A stretch of DNA of 6,657 bases, taken from contig VBEQ01000077.1 of the NCBI GenBank assembly GCA_005881235.1, positions 1-6,657 on the forward strand, given 5' to 3'. The stretch comes from Chloroflexota bacterium (GTDB lineage Bacteria > Chloroflexota > Dormibacteria > CF-121). Position numbers and translations under genes: made by a program. Below, in pieces: positions 1 through 5,648 of this stretch (position 1 is its first letter; every line of letters begins with the position of its first letter). The notes under the pieces are model-generated. The model was not told the origin of the DNA. It saw nothing but the letters and a program-made list of their open reading frames with translations, and did no database searches.

Positions 1-8
1 GTCCGAAT

Positions 9-839
9 ATGACGTTCAAGGCACAATTGCGGGCCAGCGAGGACGCCACCGGCTCGCTCCTCTGCCTCGGCCTTGACCCCGAGCCCGACCTGCTCCCGCA
101 ATCGATCGAACGGTCGCCCGCTGGCATCGCCCAATTCGTCCGCACCATCGTCGACGCGGTCGGCGATTCGGTTTCGTCCTACAAGCTCAACCTGGCGTTC
201 TACGAGCGATGGGGGAGAGAGGCTAGCTGGTTGCTCGACCAGGCGATGGCTGCGCTACCCAAAGGGCGGCCCGTCATCTTCGACGCCAAGCGCGGCGACG
301 TGGGCAGCACGGCCCAGGCATACGCTCACGCGATGTTCGAGGCCTGGGGCGCCGATGCCGTCACCGTCCACCCCTGGCTGGGCTATGACTCCGTGGCGCC
401 GTTTCTCGCGCACCGGGACAAGGAAGTCTTCATCGTCTGTCGAACATCGAACGCGGGAGCGGCGGAATTCCAGCACATGCGTAGCGATGGTGAGGCGCTC
501 TACCGGCACGTCGCGCGCGCCGGCGTCCGCTGGGATCATCACGACAACGTCGCCTTCGTGGTCGGCGCGACGGCGCCTGCCGAGCTGCGCGACGTGCGCC
601 AGATTGCGGGCGACCGGCTGCTCCTCGTCCCGGGTATCGGCGCGCAAGGTGCCGACCTCGCGGCCGCGCTCAAGGCGGCGCTACGGCCGGATGGACGCGG
701 GGCCATCATCCCCATCTCGCGTGGCATCCTGTTCGTGTCCGCCGGCGCGGACTACGCGGATGCCGCGGGCGCGGCGGCACGCCGGTATCGCGACGCGATC
801 AACGCGCTTCGGCCGGAGCCCGCGACGGCCCGAGGCTGA
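9..839 (+). CDS. pyrF: Orotidine-5'-phosphate decarboxylase, type 2
   Basis: This cytoplasmic enzyme decarboxylates orotidine 5'-phosphate to UMP, the last step of de novo pyrimidine synthesis. The 276-residue product has the size and motifs of the longer type-2 PyrF family. LGLDPEPD lies at residues 20-27. The catalytic Asp-Lys-Asp array sits in FDAKRGDVGSTAQAYA, with D92, K94 and D97. VTVHPWLGYDS follows near 118-128, VPGIGAQGAD at 207-216, and the phosphate-gripping segment ISRGILF at 236-242 with R238. The TIM-barrel order is complete and no key residue is missing. ATG at 9 is the only reasonable start. It forms an ATGA with a TGA at 10-12 in frame 1, which would suit the stop of an upstream gene ending outside the window. 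The next gene begins 4 bases after the stop, so the two are probably co-transcribed. Confidence 0.96.
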   Translation: MTFKAQLRASEDATGSLLCLGLDPEPDLLPQSIERSPAGIAQFVRTIVDAVGDSVSSYKLNLAFYERWGREASWLLDQAMAALPKGRPVIFDAKRGDVGSTAQAYAHAMFEAWGADAVTVHPWLGYDSVAPFLAHRDKEVFIVCRTSNAGAAEFQHMRSDGEALYRHVARAGVRWDHHDNVAFVVGATAPAELRDVRQIAGDRLLLVPGIGAQGADLAAALKAALRPDGRGAIIPISRGILFVSAGADYADAAGAAARRYRDAINALRPEPATARG

Positions 840-843
840 GCCT

Positions 844-2154
844 ATGTCCGGCTTTGTCGCCGGCGCCCTGGTTGCCCATCCTCCAATCCTGCTGACCGAA
901 GTCGGCGGCGCGCAGTCGGAACGAGTCCGCGCAACGGCCGATGCCATGCGACAGCTCGACGGCATCCTCTCAACCGCCGATGCCCAGCTGGCGATCGTCG
1001 TCTCGCCGCACAGTCCTTCGAGCATGACATCGTTGCCGGTCCGTCGCGCCGCCCACGCGTCCGGCGACCTCGCACGATTCCGCGCGCCCCAGGTCCGGGT
1101 GGAGGCAGAGGTTGACGCGGCGCTCGCGGCCGCGCTGGTCGTCGATGGGCAGCGGGCAGGTTTCGCTCTCACCTGGGCTGAGGAGACCGAACTCGATCAC
1201 GGGGTCGTGGTTCCGCTCCATTCGCTGCCGCGCACGATGGCGAGCAAGCGCTGCATCTTCCTCGGCGTCAGCGGATGGCCGTTATCCCGCTTCGTCGAGT
1301 TCGGTGGCTGGTTGCAGATGCGGCTCCGAGATCGCTCCGCCATCCTGATCGCCTCGGGTGATCTTTCCCATCGCCTCACGCCCGACGCGCCCTATGGATT
1401 TCGTCCGCAGGGGCCGCTCTTCGACCGGCTGGTGATCGATGCCCTTCGCTCGCGCTCCTGGGAACAGATCGAGGCGCTGGATCCGGACCTCGTCGAGGAG
1501 GCCGGCGAGTGCGGTCTGCGTCCCCTTGCAATCCTGCTCGGCGCCGGGCGTGGCGCAAAGCTGAATTCGCAGGTGCTCAGCTACGAAGGCCCGTTCGGTG
1601 TCGGATATCCGGTCGTCGCCTTCACCGCCTCCGCCACCCCGGCCATCGCACTCGACATCCAGGCGTTGGGCCGCTCCGCGATCGACACCTACTTGCGGAC
1701 ACGTCAGCTGATCGACCCGCCGGAGCCGATTCCCGTCGAGCTGCAGTCCCCCTCGGCGGTTTTCGTGACGCTGCGCAAGCACGGCGAGTTACGCGGTTGC
1801 GTCGGCAGCCTGCGGCCGACCGAGGCGACCGCGGCGCACGAGCTGATCCGCTACGCGGTCGCGTCCGCCGTGCGCGATCCACGCTTCGACCCGGTGCGGC
1901 TCGATGAAGTCGGCGCGCTGACCATCAAGGTTCAGTTGCTCGACATGCCGGAGCGGGTGGCCGAGATCGCCGAGCTCGATCCGCATGTCTATGGGATCAT
2001 CGTCCGCCGCGGCGATCGCCAGGCTTTGCTGCTGCCGGACATCGAGGGCATCGAGACTCCTGAGCAGCAGATCCGTGCCGCCTGTCAGAAAGCCGGCATC
2101 GATCGCTACGCGCCATTGGAGCTCGAGCGCTTTCGCACCCGCACGCTCACGTGA
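844..2154 (+). CDS. LigB/Memo-like dioxygenase-fold and AMMECR1 fusion protein (AmmeMemoRadiSam B+A type)
   Basis: The 436-residue protein has two domains. Residues 1-262 resemble the class III extradiol dioxygenase (LigB/Memo) fold: AHPPIL with H12, VSPH with H56, ELDHGVVVPL with H119, and ASGDLSHRL with H176. These histidines are the likely metal or active-site set. Residues about 270-436 are an AMMECR1 domain with the signature ELRGCVGSL at 315-323, VRDPRF at 343-348 and a C-terminal PEQQIRAACQKAG stretch. In many prokaryotes these two domains are encoded near a radical-SAM protein, the AmmeMemoRadiSam set, whose chemistry is not settled. Here the two are fused and no radical-SAM gene is in view. 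ATG at 844 follows the pyrF stop by 4 bases and has GAGG eight bases upstream. The frame is open much further upstream, but only because of GC-rich composition inside pyrF. The stop overlaps the next start (GTGA), so translation is probably coupled. Confidence 0.9.
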   Translation: MSGFVAGALVAHPPILLTEVGGAQSERVRATADAMRQLDGILSTADAQLAIVVSPHSPSSMTSLPVRRAAHASGDLARFRAPQVRVEAEVDAALAAALVVDGQRAGFALTWAEETELDHGVVVPLHSLPRTMASKRCIFLGVSGWPLSRFVEFGGWLQMRLRDRSAILIASGDLSHRLTPDAPYGFRPQGPLFDRLVIDALRSRSWEQIEALDPDLVEEAGECGLRPLAILLGAGRGAKLNSQVLSYEGPFGVGYPVVAFTASATPAIALDIQALGRSAIDTYLRTRQLIDPPEPIPVELQSPSAVFVTLRKHGELRGCVGSLRPTEATAAHELIRYAVASAVRDPRFDPVRLDEVGALTIKVQLLDMPERVAEIAELDPHVYGIIVRRGDRQALLLPDIEGIETPEQQIRAACQKAGIDRYAPLELERFRTRTLT

Positions 2155-3131
2155 TCGCTCTTTTCGCCAACCCGGAGCAAATCGGGCATCGCGCCGAAGG
2201 CCACCCCGAGCGTCCTGAGCGGGTGGGCGCCATCTTCGACGCGATCAAGGCAGCTGACCTGGGCCTCTCGCCGGAAGTCGCGCCGCCGGTGCCGGATTCG
2301 ATGATCGCCAGCGTCCACGATCCGAGGTACGTGGCGATGCTCGATCGAACCGGCGACGCCGGTGGTGGCTACCTCGACCCCGACACGTACATCACGCCCC
2401 TCTCGATGCGGGCCGCCCGCACGGCCGCCGGCGCTGTGGTTGAGGGCGTGCACCGCGTGTTGGATGGAACGGTGAAGCATGCCCTCGCCATGGTGCGGCC
2501 GCCCGGCCACCATGCCGAGCACGCGCAAGCCATGGGCTTTTGCCTCATCAACAACATCGCCGTCGCCCTGATGGCGGCGCGCACCAAAGGCATTCGCCGC
2601 ATCGCCGTCCTCGACTTCGATGTCCACCACGGCAACGGCACGCAGCACAGTTTCGAAAACGACGCCGAGGTCTTCTACGCGTCGACCCATCAGTACCCCT
2701 TCTATCCGGGGACCGGCAGTGCGGGAGAGCGCGGAGCGCATGGCAACGTCCTCAACGTGCCGCTCGCCAGTGGCAGCGGCGATGCGCTGTTTCTCGGCGC
2801 CTGGGAAAACAAGATCGGGCCGGCACTGGCGGAATTCCACCCAGAGCTGCTGCTGGTGTCCGCCGGGTTCGACGCTCACGAGGACGATCCGCTGGCTGGC
2901 CTTCAGGTCACGACCGAGGGCTATCGCGAGCTCGCCACGCTGATCAAGGGCTGGGCGATCGAGCACACCGACGGCCGGACGGTCTGGGCTCTCGAAGGCG
3001 GCTACAACCTGCCAGCGCTCGGCGATTCGGTGGTGGCCTGCCTCGAGGTCCTGCTCGCGGACGCCACCGTCAGTGACCATCGCGTGGACACTGCGGGTGA
3101 TCGAGGGTACAATAGCGGCTCGCCGGACTAA
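2151..3131 (+). CDS. Histone deacetylase family zinc amidohydrolase
   Basis: This is a 326-residue member of the arginase/deacetylase fold that removes acetyl groups from lysine side chains or from acetylated small amines. Visible motifs in order are EGHPERPERV (16-25), RPPGHHAE (116-123, catalytic H120 and H121), GFCLINNIAVA (129-139), DFDVHHGNGTQ (155-165, zinc ligands D157 and H159), SAGFDAHEDDPL (237-248, zinc ligand D241) and LEGGYNL (281-287, catalytic Y285). The full catalytic set is present, so an active enzyme is expected. At the place where polyamine-specific HDAC10 has a gatekeeper glutamate, this protein has L248, which slightly favours a lysine-type substrate. The start is GTG within a GTGA overlap of the previous stop and has no evident Shine-Dalgarno sequence, so coupled translation is likely. 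The last 20 or so codons are poorly conserved in character and contain a promoter for the next gene. Confidence 0.93.
   Translation: MIALFANPEQIGHRAEGHPERPERVGAIFDAIKAADLGLSPEVAPPVPDSMIASVHDPRYVAMLDRTGDAGGGYLDPDTYITPLSMRAARTAAGAVVEGVHRVLDGTVKHALAMVRPPGHHAEHAQAMGFCLINNIAVALMAARTKGIRRIAVLDFDVHHGNGTQHSFENDAEVFYASTHQYPFYPGTGSAGERGAHGNVLNVPLASGSGDALFLGAWENKIGPALAEFHPELLLVSAGFDAHEDDPLAGLQVTTEGYRELATLIKGWAIEHTDGRTVWALEGGYNLPALGDSVVACLEVLLADATVSDHRVDTAGDRGYNSGSPD
3085..3113 (+). promoter_or_regulatory. Sigma-70-type promoter inside the 3' end of the deacetylase gene
   Basis: TGGACA at 3085-3090 (5 of 6 to TTGACA) and TACAAT at 3108-3113 (5 of 6 to TATAAT) are separated by exactly 17 bases. The expected transcript start is about 3119-3121, giving a leader of roughly 30 bases before the ATG at 3149. 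It would separate the small lysine-rich gene and the cell-wall gene from the upstream operon. In such GC-rich DNA a chance match of this quality in the right place is unlikely, although no experiment supports it. Confidence 0.7.
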
Positions 3132-3135
3132 GTCT

Positions 3136-3140
3136 GGAGG
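3136..3140 (+). promoter_or_regulatory. Strong Shine-Dalgarno sequence of the 50-residue gene
   Basis: GGAGG lies 8 bases before the ATG at 3149. It is the clearest ribosome-binding site in the window and is the main support for translation of the short downstream frame. Confidence 0.75.
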
Positions 3141-3148
3141 CAGGAACC

Positions 3149-3301
3149 ATGGCGAAGTCACGCGACAAGGGCAAGCGCGAGGTCAAGAAGAAAAAGAAGG
3201 AAAAGGCGCCCAAGGGCGCCCCGGCCCCGTTTAGCGACGCCGCCTTCACCCCACGGCGCGAGCCCGGCATGCCTGGCTCGGCGGGAGCGCCGCCGGCATA
3301 G
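3149..3301 (+). CDS. Small lysine-rich basic protein, 50 residues, unknown function
   Basis: A short frame of 50 codons, ATG to TAG, encodes a highly basic N-terminal half: MAKSRDKGKREVKKKKKEK, with 10 lysines and 2 arginines in the first 19 residues. A Pro/Ala/Gly-rich tail follows, containing FSDAAF near 28-33. No domain or membrane segment is seen. Support comes from context: a promoter with 17-base spacing ends 35 bases upstream, GGAGG sits 8 bases before the ATG, and AAG-rich codons stand out in GC-rich DNA. The lysine run suggests binding to nucleic acid, ribosome or another acidic partner, but this is only an inference from charge. It lies between a deacetylase gene and a cell-wall gene and is probably transcribed with the latter. 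Its TAG stop overlaps an ATA that could be the start of the next gene. Confidence 0.75.
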   Translation: MAKSRDKGKREVKKKKKEKAPKGAPAPFSDAAFTPRREPGMPGSAGAPPA

Positions 3302-3366
3302 TCGCCCGAGCTGGCGGCGCCCTGCTGGCGCTGCTGCTCCTCGTCACCGCCGTGCCGGCGCACGCG
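3301..3366 (+). other. Signal-peptide coding stretch upstream of the first usable start of the SpoIID-type gene
   Basis: Read in the frame of the downstream cell-wall gene, these 22 codons give VARAGGALLALLLLVTAVPA followed by HA. This is an arginine, then a leucine-rich hydrophobic core, then an Ala-X-Ala signal-peptidase site (AHA before DD). The frame is open back to a TAG at 3232-3234 but has no ATG, GTG or TTG before the GTG at 3352, which lies after the hydrophobic core. GGGAG at 3283-3287 stands 10 bases before an ATA at 3298. That ATA overlaps the preceding stop as ATAG, so a rare ATA start is one possibility. A base error or a lost start codon is another. Confidence 0.65.
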
Positions 3367-4524
3367 GATGATCCCGGCACGCTTGCCGATCGGCTGGCGC
3401 AGGTGCAGGCGGAACAGGCGCGGCAGCATCAACGGTTGGCCGCCCTCGAAGGACAGCAGAGCCAGGTACGGCAAACCCTGGCAGCGCTCGAAGCCCAGCT
3501 CGCACTGAGCAGCGCCGATCTCGCACCGATTGCCGCGAAAGCGCAGGTGATCGAGGCGCAAATTGCGGACGCGCAGCTGCAGCTGTCGCACGACCAGCTC
3601 GCCTACCTGCAGCACATGCGCGCTTTCCAGGTCGACATCAAGAAGCTCTACGCACTCGGCGGCATGCGATGGTTCGAGTTCGTTTTTTCCGCGCGAAGTT
3701 TCGATGACCTGCTGAACCGCAGCATCTATCTGCAGCAGATCTCGGTCAGCGAGCTGCAGCTGGCCCGCAAGCTGCGCGCTGAGCGCGATGCGCTGGAGGG
3801 GCAACGCCGGCTACTCGCCCAGGCGCGCGCGGACCTCGCGCCGCTGCTCGATGCGCTGCAGGCGCGCGCCAACGCGATCGCCAGCCAGGTCGCCGCGGTG
3901 GCCAGCTATGACAGCGACCTCGACAGCCAGCGCCGCCAGACATTGATCCGGCTCGCGGGTCTGCAGGGCCAGAGCCGCGCGCTCCAGTCGGCGCTCGACC
4001 GCTACGAAACCGAGGCGGCGCAAGCAGCACTCCGCGGGTCCGGCGCATCGTACGGGGCGACCTGTCCTCCGGCCGCTGCCCCGGGATCGGTGCGCTTCTG
4101 CGGTCACGGCTGGGGCCACGGCGTGGGGCTCGGGCAGTGGGGTGCCAAAGGCATGGCACTGGCGGGACTCAACTATCGGTTCATCGACCAGCACTTCTAC
4201 ACGGGAACCACCTGGGCCAGCCTTGACACCGCCCACACCCCGATCCACGTCGCGGTGCTCTGGGGAACCGCGACCTACCGCGTCGTGCCGAGCGGGCCCG
4301 CGCAACTGCTCGCCGGCGGTCGCGTCACCAACCTGGCGCCCGGCCAGACAGTCTTGCTCGGTGCAGAAGATTGTGCCGACCTCGGCCGGCACCCGGATTA
4401 CGGTCTACGGTCCGTCGGGTCGCTATCACGCTTACCGGGGAACGATCGTGGCGCAGCCGAGCGGCGGCCTGCTCTACATCATCAATGTGCTGCCGATCGA
4501 GGATTACCTGCGCGGGCTCGGTGA
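3352..4524 (+). CDS. Secreted PcsB/EnvC-like coiled-coil plus GWGHG part of a SpoIID/LytB protein (N-terminal part, frameshifted)
   Basis: This is the first part of a cell-wall protein that continues in another frame from about 4361. Residues are numbered from the GTG at 3352, although a signal peptide is encoded just upstream. Residues 10-225 are a long Gln/Leu/Ala-rich coiled coil. Its middle, KKLYALGGMRWFEFVF and SARSFDDLLNRSIYLQQI (97-130), matches the style of the hairpin in PcsB, CwlO and EnvC proteins, which regulate peptidoglycan hydrolysis. GHGWGHGVGLGQWGAKGMA at 251-269 and HFYTGT at 281-286 are the GWGHG and HYYPGT blocks typical of SpoIID/LytB proteins. A beta-rich segment runs to L336 (codon 4357-4359). 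The 54 codons after that, to the TGA at 4522-4524, are out of frame and not meaningful. The gene probably shares a transcript with the 50-residue gene. It need not mean sporulation, because SpoIID-like proteins also occur in non-sporulating bacteria. Confidence 0.75.
   Translation: MPAHADDPGTLADRLAQVQAEQARQHQRLAALEGQQSQVRQTLAALEAQLALSSADLAPIAAKAQVIEAQIADAQLQLSHDQLAYLQHMRAFQVDIKKLYALGGMRWFEFVFSARSFDDLLNRSIYLQQISVSELQLARKLRAERDALEGQRRLLAQARADLAPLLDALQARANAIASQVAAVASYDSDLDSQRRQTLIRLAGLQGQSRALQSALDRYETEAAQAALRGSGASYGATCPPAAAPGSVRFCGHGWGHGVGLGQWGAKGMALAGLNYRFIDQHFYTGTTWASLDTAHTPIHVAVLWGTATYRVVPSGPAQLLAGGRVTNLAPGQTVLLGAEDCADLGRHPDYGLRSVGSLSRLPGNDRGAAERRPALHHQCAADRGLPARAR
4345..4361 (+). other. Frameshift point within the SpoIID-type gene
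   Basis: Frame 1 encodes sensible SpoIID-type sequence up to TNLAPGQTVLL, with the last good codon CTC at 4357-4359. Frame 2 encodes VQKIVPTSAGTRITVYGPSG from 4361. Dropping one G of the GG at 4360-4361 joins them as LLVQKIV. No stop codon or classical slippery heptamer is present here. A one-base insertion, real or from sequencing, is the simplest reading. Confidence 0.8.
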
Positions 4525-5146
4525 GGTCCCGTCGAGCTGGCCATTGGAGGCGATCAAGGCCCAGATCGTGGCCGCGCGCTGCTACGCGCTCACGCATATG
4601 GGAAGTACGGGTTTGTACGACGTCGACGACACCACCCAGTTTCAGGTCTACCGCGGGATCGATTCGGAGAGCGGATCGCAGAATGCCGCGGTCGACCAGA
4701 CCGCCGGCCAGGTGTTGATGTACGGCGGGCGCGTCATCGAGGCCTTCTTCTCGGCGTCGGACGGTGGCCACACGGCCAACGTGTCGGACGTGTTTGGTGG
4801 CTCGCTCGCGACCTATCCGTACCTGAGGGGCGTGCTGGATCCCTGGGACATCGTGGCGCCGCGCCACACCTGGTACAGCCGCGTCTACACCTACGCCGCC
4901 CTGGAGCCGGTCTTCTTCTCCAGCGCCGACGTTGCCACCTACGGCCATCTCAAGGGGTTCGACTTACACGACCGCGACGCGTCGGATCGCCTCAATACGG
5001 TCGGACTGATAGGCTCTCGCGGGGTCAAACGGATCGGCGTGTCGGCCTTTCTCCACGCATTCAACCGCTCGTCGCTCACCGGTACCGACGTGCTCTGGAA
5101 CGAGATGTTCGGCACGACGCCATCGAGTACCTGGCGCTACTGGTAA
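4361..5146 (+). CDS. SpoIID/LytB core domain (C-terminal part of the frameshifted cell-wall gene)
   Basis: Read from 4361 in frame 2, these 261 codons hold the SpoIID core, a family whose characterised members are lytic transglycosylases acting on stripped glycan strands. Residues from 4361: LLYIINVLPIEDYLRGLGEV (37-56) contains the two conserved acidic positions E47 and E55. SSWPLEAIKAQIVAARCYAL (58-77) matches the usual AQAVAARTYAL block. DTTQFQVYRG is at 90-99, AVDQTAGQVLMYGG at 110-123, and FSASDGGHTA at 130-139. A C-terminal module with IGSRGVKRIGVSAF follows. GTG 4361 is only the first codon of the conserved stretch and has no ribosome-binding site. An ATG at 4142 in this frame lies opposite the GWGHG block and is an unlikely start. 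The fragment is best read as the continuation of the preceding part, giving about 597 residues from the GTG at 3352, plus the upstream signal peptide. Confidence 0.8.
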   Translation: MQKIVPTSAGTRITVYGPSGRYHAYRGTIVAQPSGGLLYIINVLPIEDYLRGLGEVPSSWPLEAIKAQIVAARCYALTHMGSTGLYDVDDTTQFQVYRGIDSESGSQNAAVDQTAGQVLMYGGRVIEAFFSASDGGHTANVSDVFGGSLATYPYLRGVLDPWDIVAPRHTWYSRVYTYAALEPVFFSSADVATYGHLKGFDLHDRDASDRLNTVGLIGSRGVKRIGVSAFLHAFNRSSLTGTDVLWNEMFGTTPSSTWRYW

Positions 5147-5154
5147 CCGAATCG

Positions 5155-5166
5155 GTAGTCGACTAC
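5155..5166. repeat. Perfect 12-base palindrome at a convergent gene junction
   Basis: GTAGTCGACTAC reads the same on both strands. It spans the 16-base gap between the SpoIID-type stop (5144-5146) and the VOC gene, and covers the VOC stop codon at 5163-5165. A second short inverted pair, ACCGA and TCGGT at 5146-5156, adjoins it. There is no T-run on either side, so an intrinsic terminator is not convincing. Protein binding is possible, and so is chance. Confidence 0.3.
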
Positions 5167-5555
5167 GCGAGCCGGACTGAGCCATCGTCTGCCAACCTCC
5201 AACCAGGATTGTGGGCGACCTCCCACACATACCCTTCGGGATCGGCGAAGGCACCGGTGTAGCCGCCCCATTCGGCCCGTTGCGCCGGTCGGATAATGGT
5301 CCCGCCGGCGCGCTCGGCGTCAGCGAGTAGGACGTCGACCTCCTCGGGCGACCGGACGTTATGCGCCAGCTCCACTCCGGGCGCGCCATGACCGCCGAGC
5401 GCGGCCCAGAGGCCGAAGACGATTCCACCCGCCTGGTAGAAGGCGACCTCGTCGTCGGGCTGCTGGGCGCCGGACCAGCCGAGCGCTTCATAGAACTTGC
5501 GAGCCTGCTGGAGGTCCCTCACCCCGAGCGTCACGAGACTGATGCGTTGTTCCAT
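5163..5555 (-). CDS. VOC (glyoxalase/bleomycin-resistance fold) family protein
   Basis: This 130-residue single-domain protein has the paired beta-alpha-beta-beta-beta modules of the vicinal oxygen chelate fold. The first module has ISLVTLGVRDLQQARKFYEA (5-24), then VAFYQAGGIVFGLW (37-50). The second has VELAHNVRSPEEVD (61-74), a helix, then GGYTGAFADPEGYVWEVAHN (97-116). H65 and E112 are candidate metal ligands. The family includes lyases, isomerases, dioxygenases and drug-binding proteins, so no reaction can be assigned. ATG at 5555 is chosen because the conserved fold starts five residues later. A TTG at 5585 would add ten residues of no evident value. No Shine-Dalgarno sequence is seen before the ATG. 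A CATACT box on the minus strand lies six bases upstream, so a leaderless transcript is possible. The gene is convergent with the cell-wall gene and divergent from the lipoprotein gene. Confidence 0.9.
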   Translation of the reverse strand: MEQRISLVTLGVRDLQQARKFYEALGWSGAQQPDDEVAFYQAGGIVFGLWAALGGHGAPGVELAHNVRSPEEVDVLLADAERAGGTIIRPAQRAEWGGYTGAFADPEGYVWEVAHNPGWRLADDGSVRLA

Positions 5556-5561
5556 GCGCCA

Positions 5562-5567
5562 AGTATG
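5562..5567 (-). promoter_or_regulatory. Possible -10 box of the VOC gene
   Basis: On the minus strand this reads CATACT (4 of 6 to TATAAT), ending six bases before the ATG at 5555. That distance would put the transcript start at or near the A of the ATG. No good -35 hexamer is visible at 16-18 bases. Confidence 0.3.
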
Positions 5568-5626
5568 GCGCGCCAAACAGTGCAACCTAAGGCATTCCTG
5601 ACGCCACTCGCGACGTCGCCGCGCGT

Positions 5627-5632
5627 TACAAT
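5627..5632 (+). promoter_or_regulatory. Possible -10 box of the lipoprotein gene
   Basis: TACAAT (5 of 6 to TATAAT) stands out in a GC-rich intergenic stretch. It is identical to the -10 at 3108-3113. The expected start of transcription is about 5638-5641, just before the TTG at 5643 and the GTG at 5649, so any leader would be very short. No clear -35 hexamer sits at 16-18 bases. CTGACG at 5598-5603 is too far away, at 23 bases. Confidence 0.45.
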
Positions 5633-5648
5633 CGGCGCCAGCTTGAAC

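Noticed and set aside
73..843. Frame-1 extension of the dioxygenase/AMMECR1 gene back through pyrF
   Set aside because: The extension is an Arg/Ser-rich low-meaning translation inside pyrF. The conserved AHPPIL motif begins just after the ATG at 844.
2106..3161. 351-codon open frame on the minus strand across the deacetylase gene
   Set aside because: It is antisense to a complete, motif-rich HDAC-family gene and has no recognisable domain. Long antisense frames are common in GC-rich DNA.
3205..3220. GGCGCC-CAAG-GGCGCC hairpin inside the small lysine-rich gene
   Set aside because: It lies within coding sequence, has no T-run, and follows from GC-rich Ala/Gly/Pro codons, so it is not a supported terminator or regulator.
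4142..4360. ATG at 4142 as the start of the SpoIID core protein
   Set aside because: This stretch in frame 2 lies under the GWGHG block of frame 1 and gives no recognisable sequence until about 4361.
4345..4365. Programmed ribosomal frameshift
   Set aside because: There is no slippery heptamer, no in-frame stop or rare-codon stall at the shift point, and no upstream Shine-Dalgarno stimulator. A one-base indel is simpler.
4325..4948. 207-codon minus-strand frame opposite the SpoIID core
   Set aside because: It shows no domain or start signals and is opposite clear SpoIID motifs on the plus strand.
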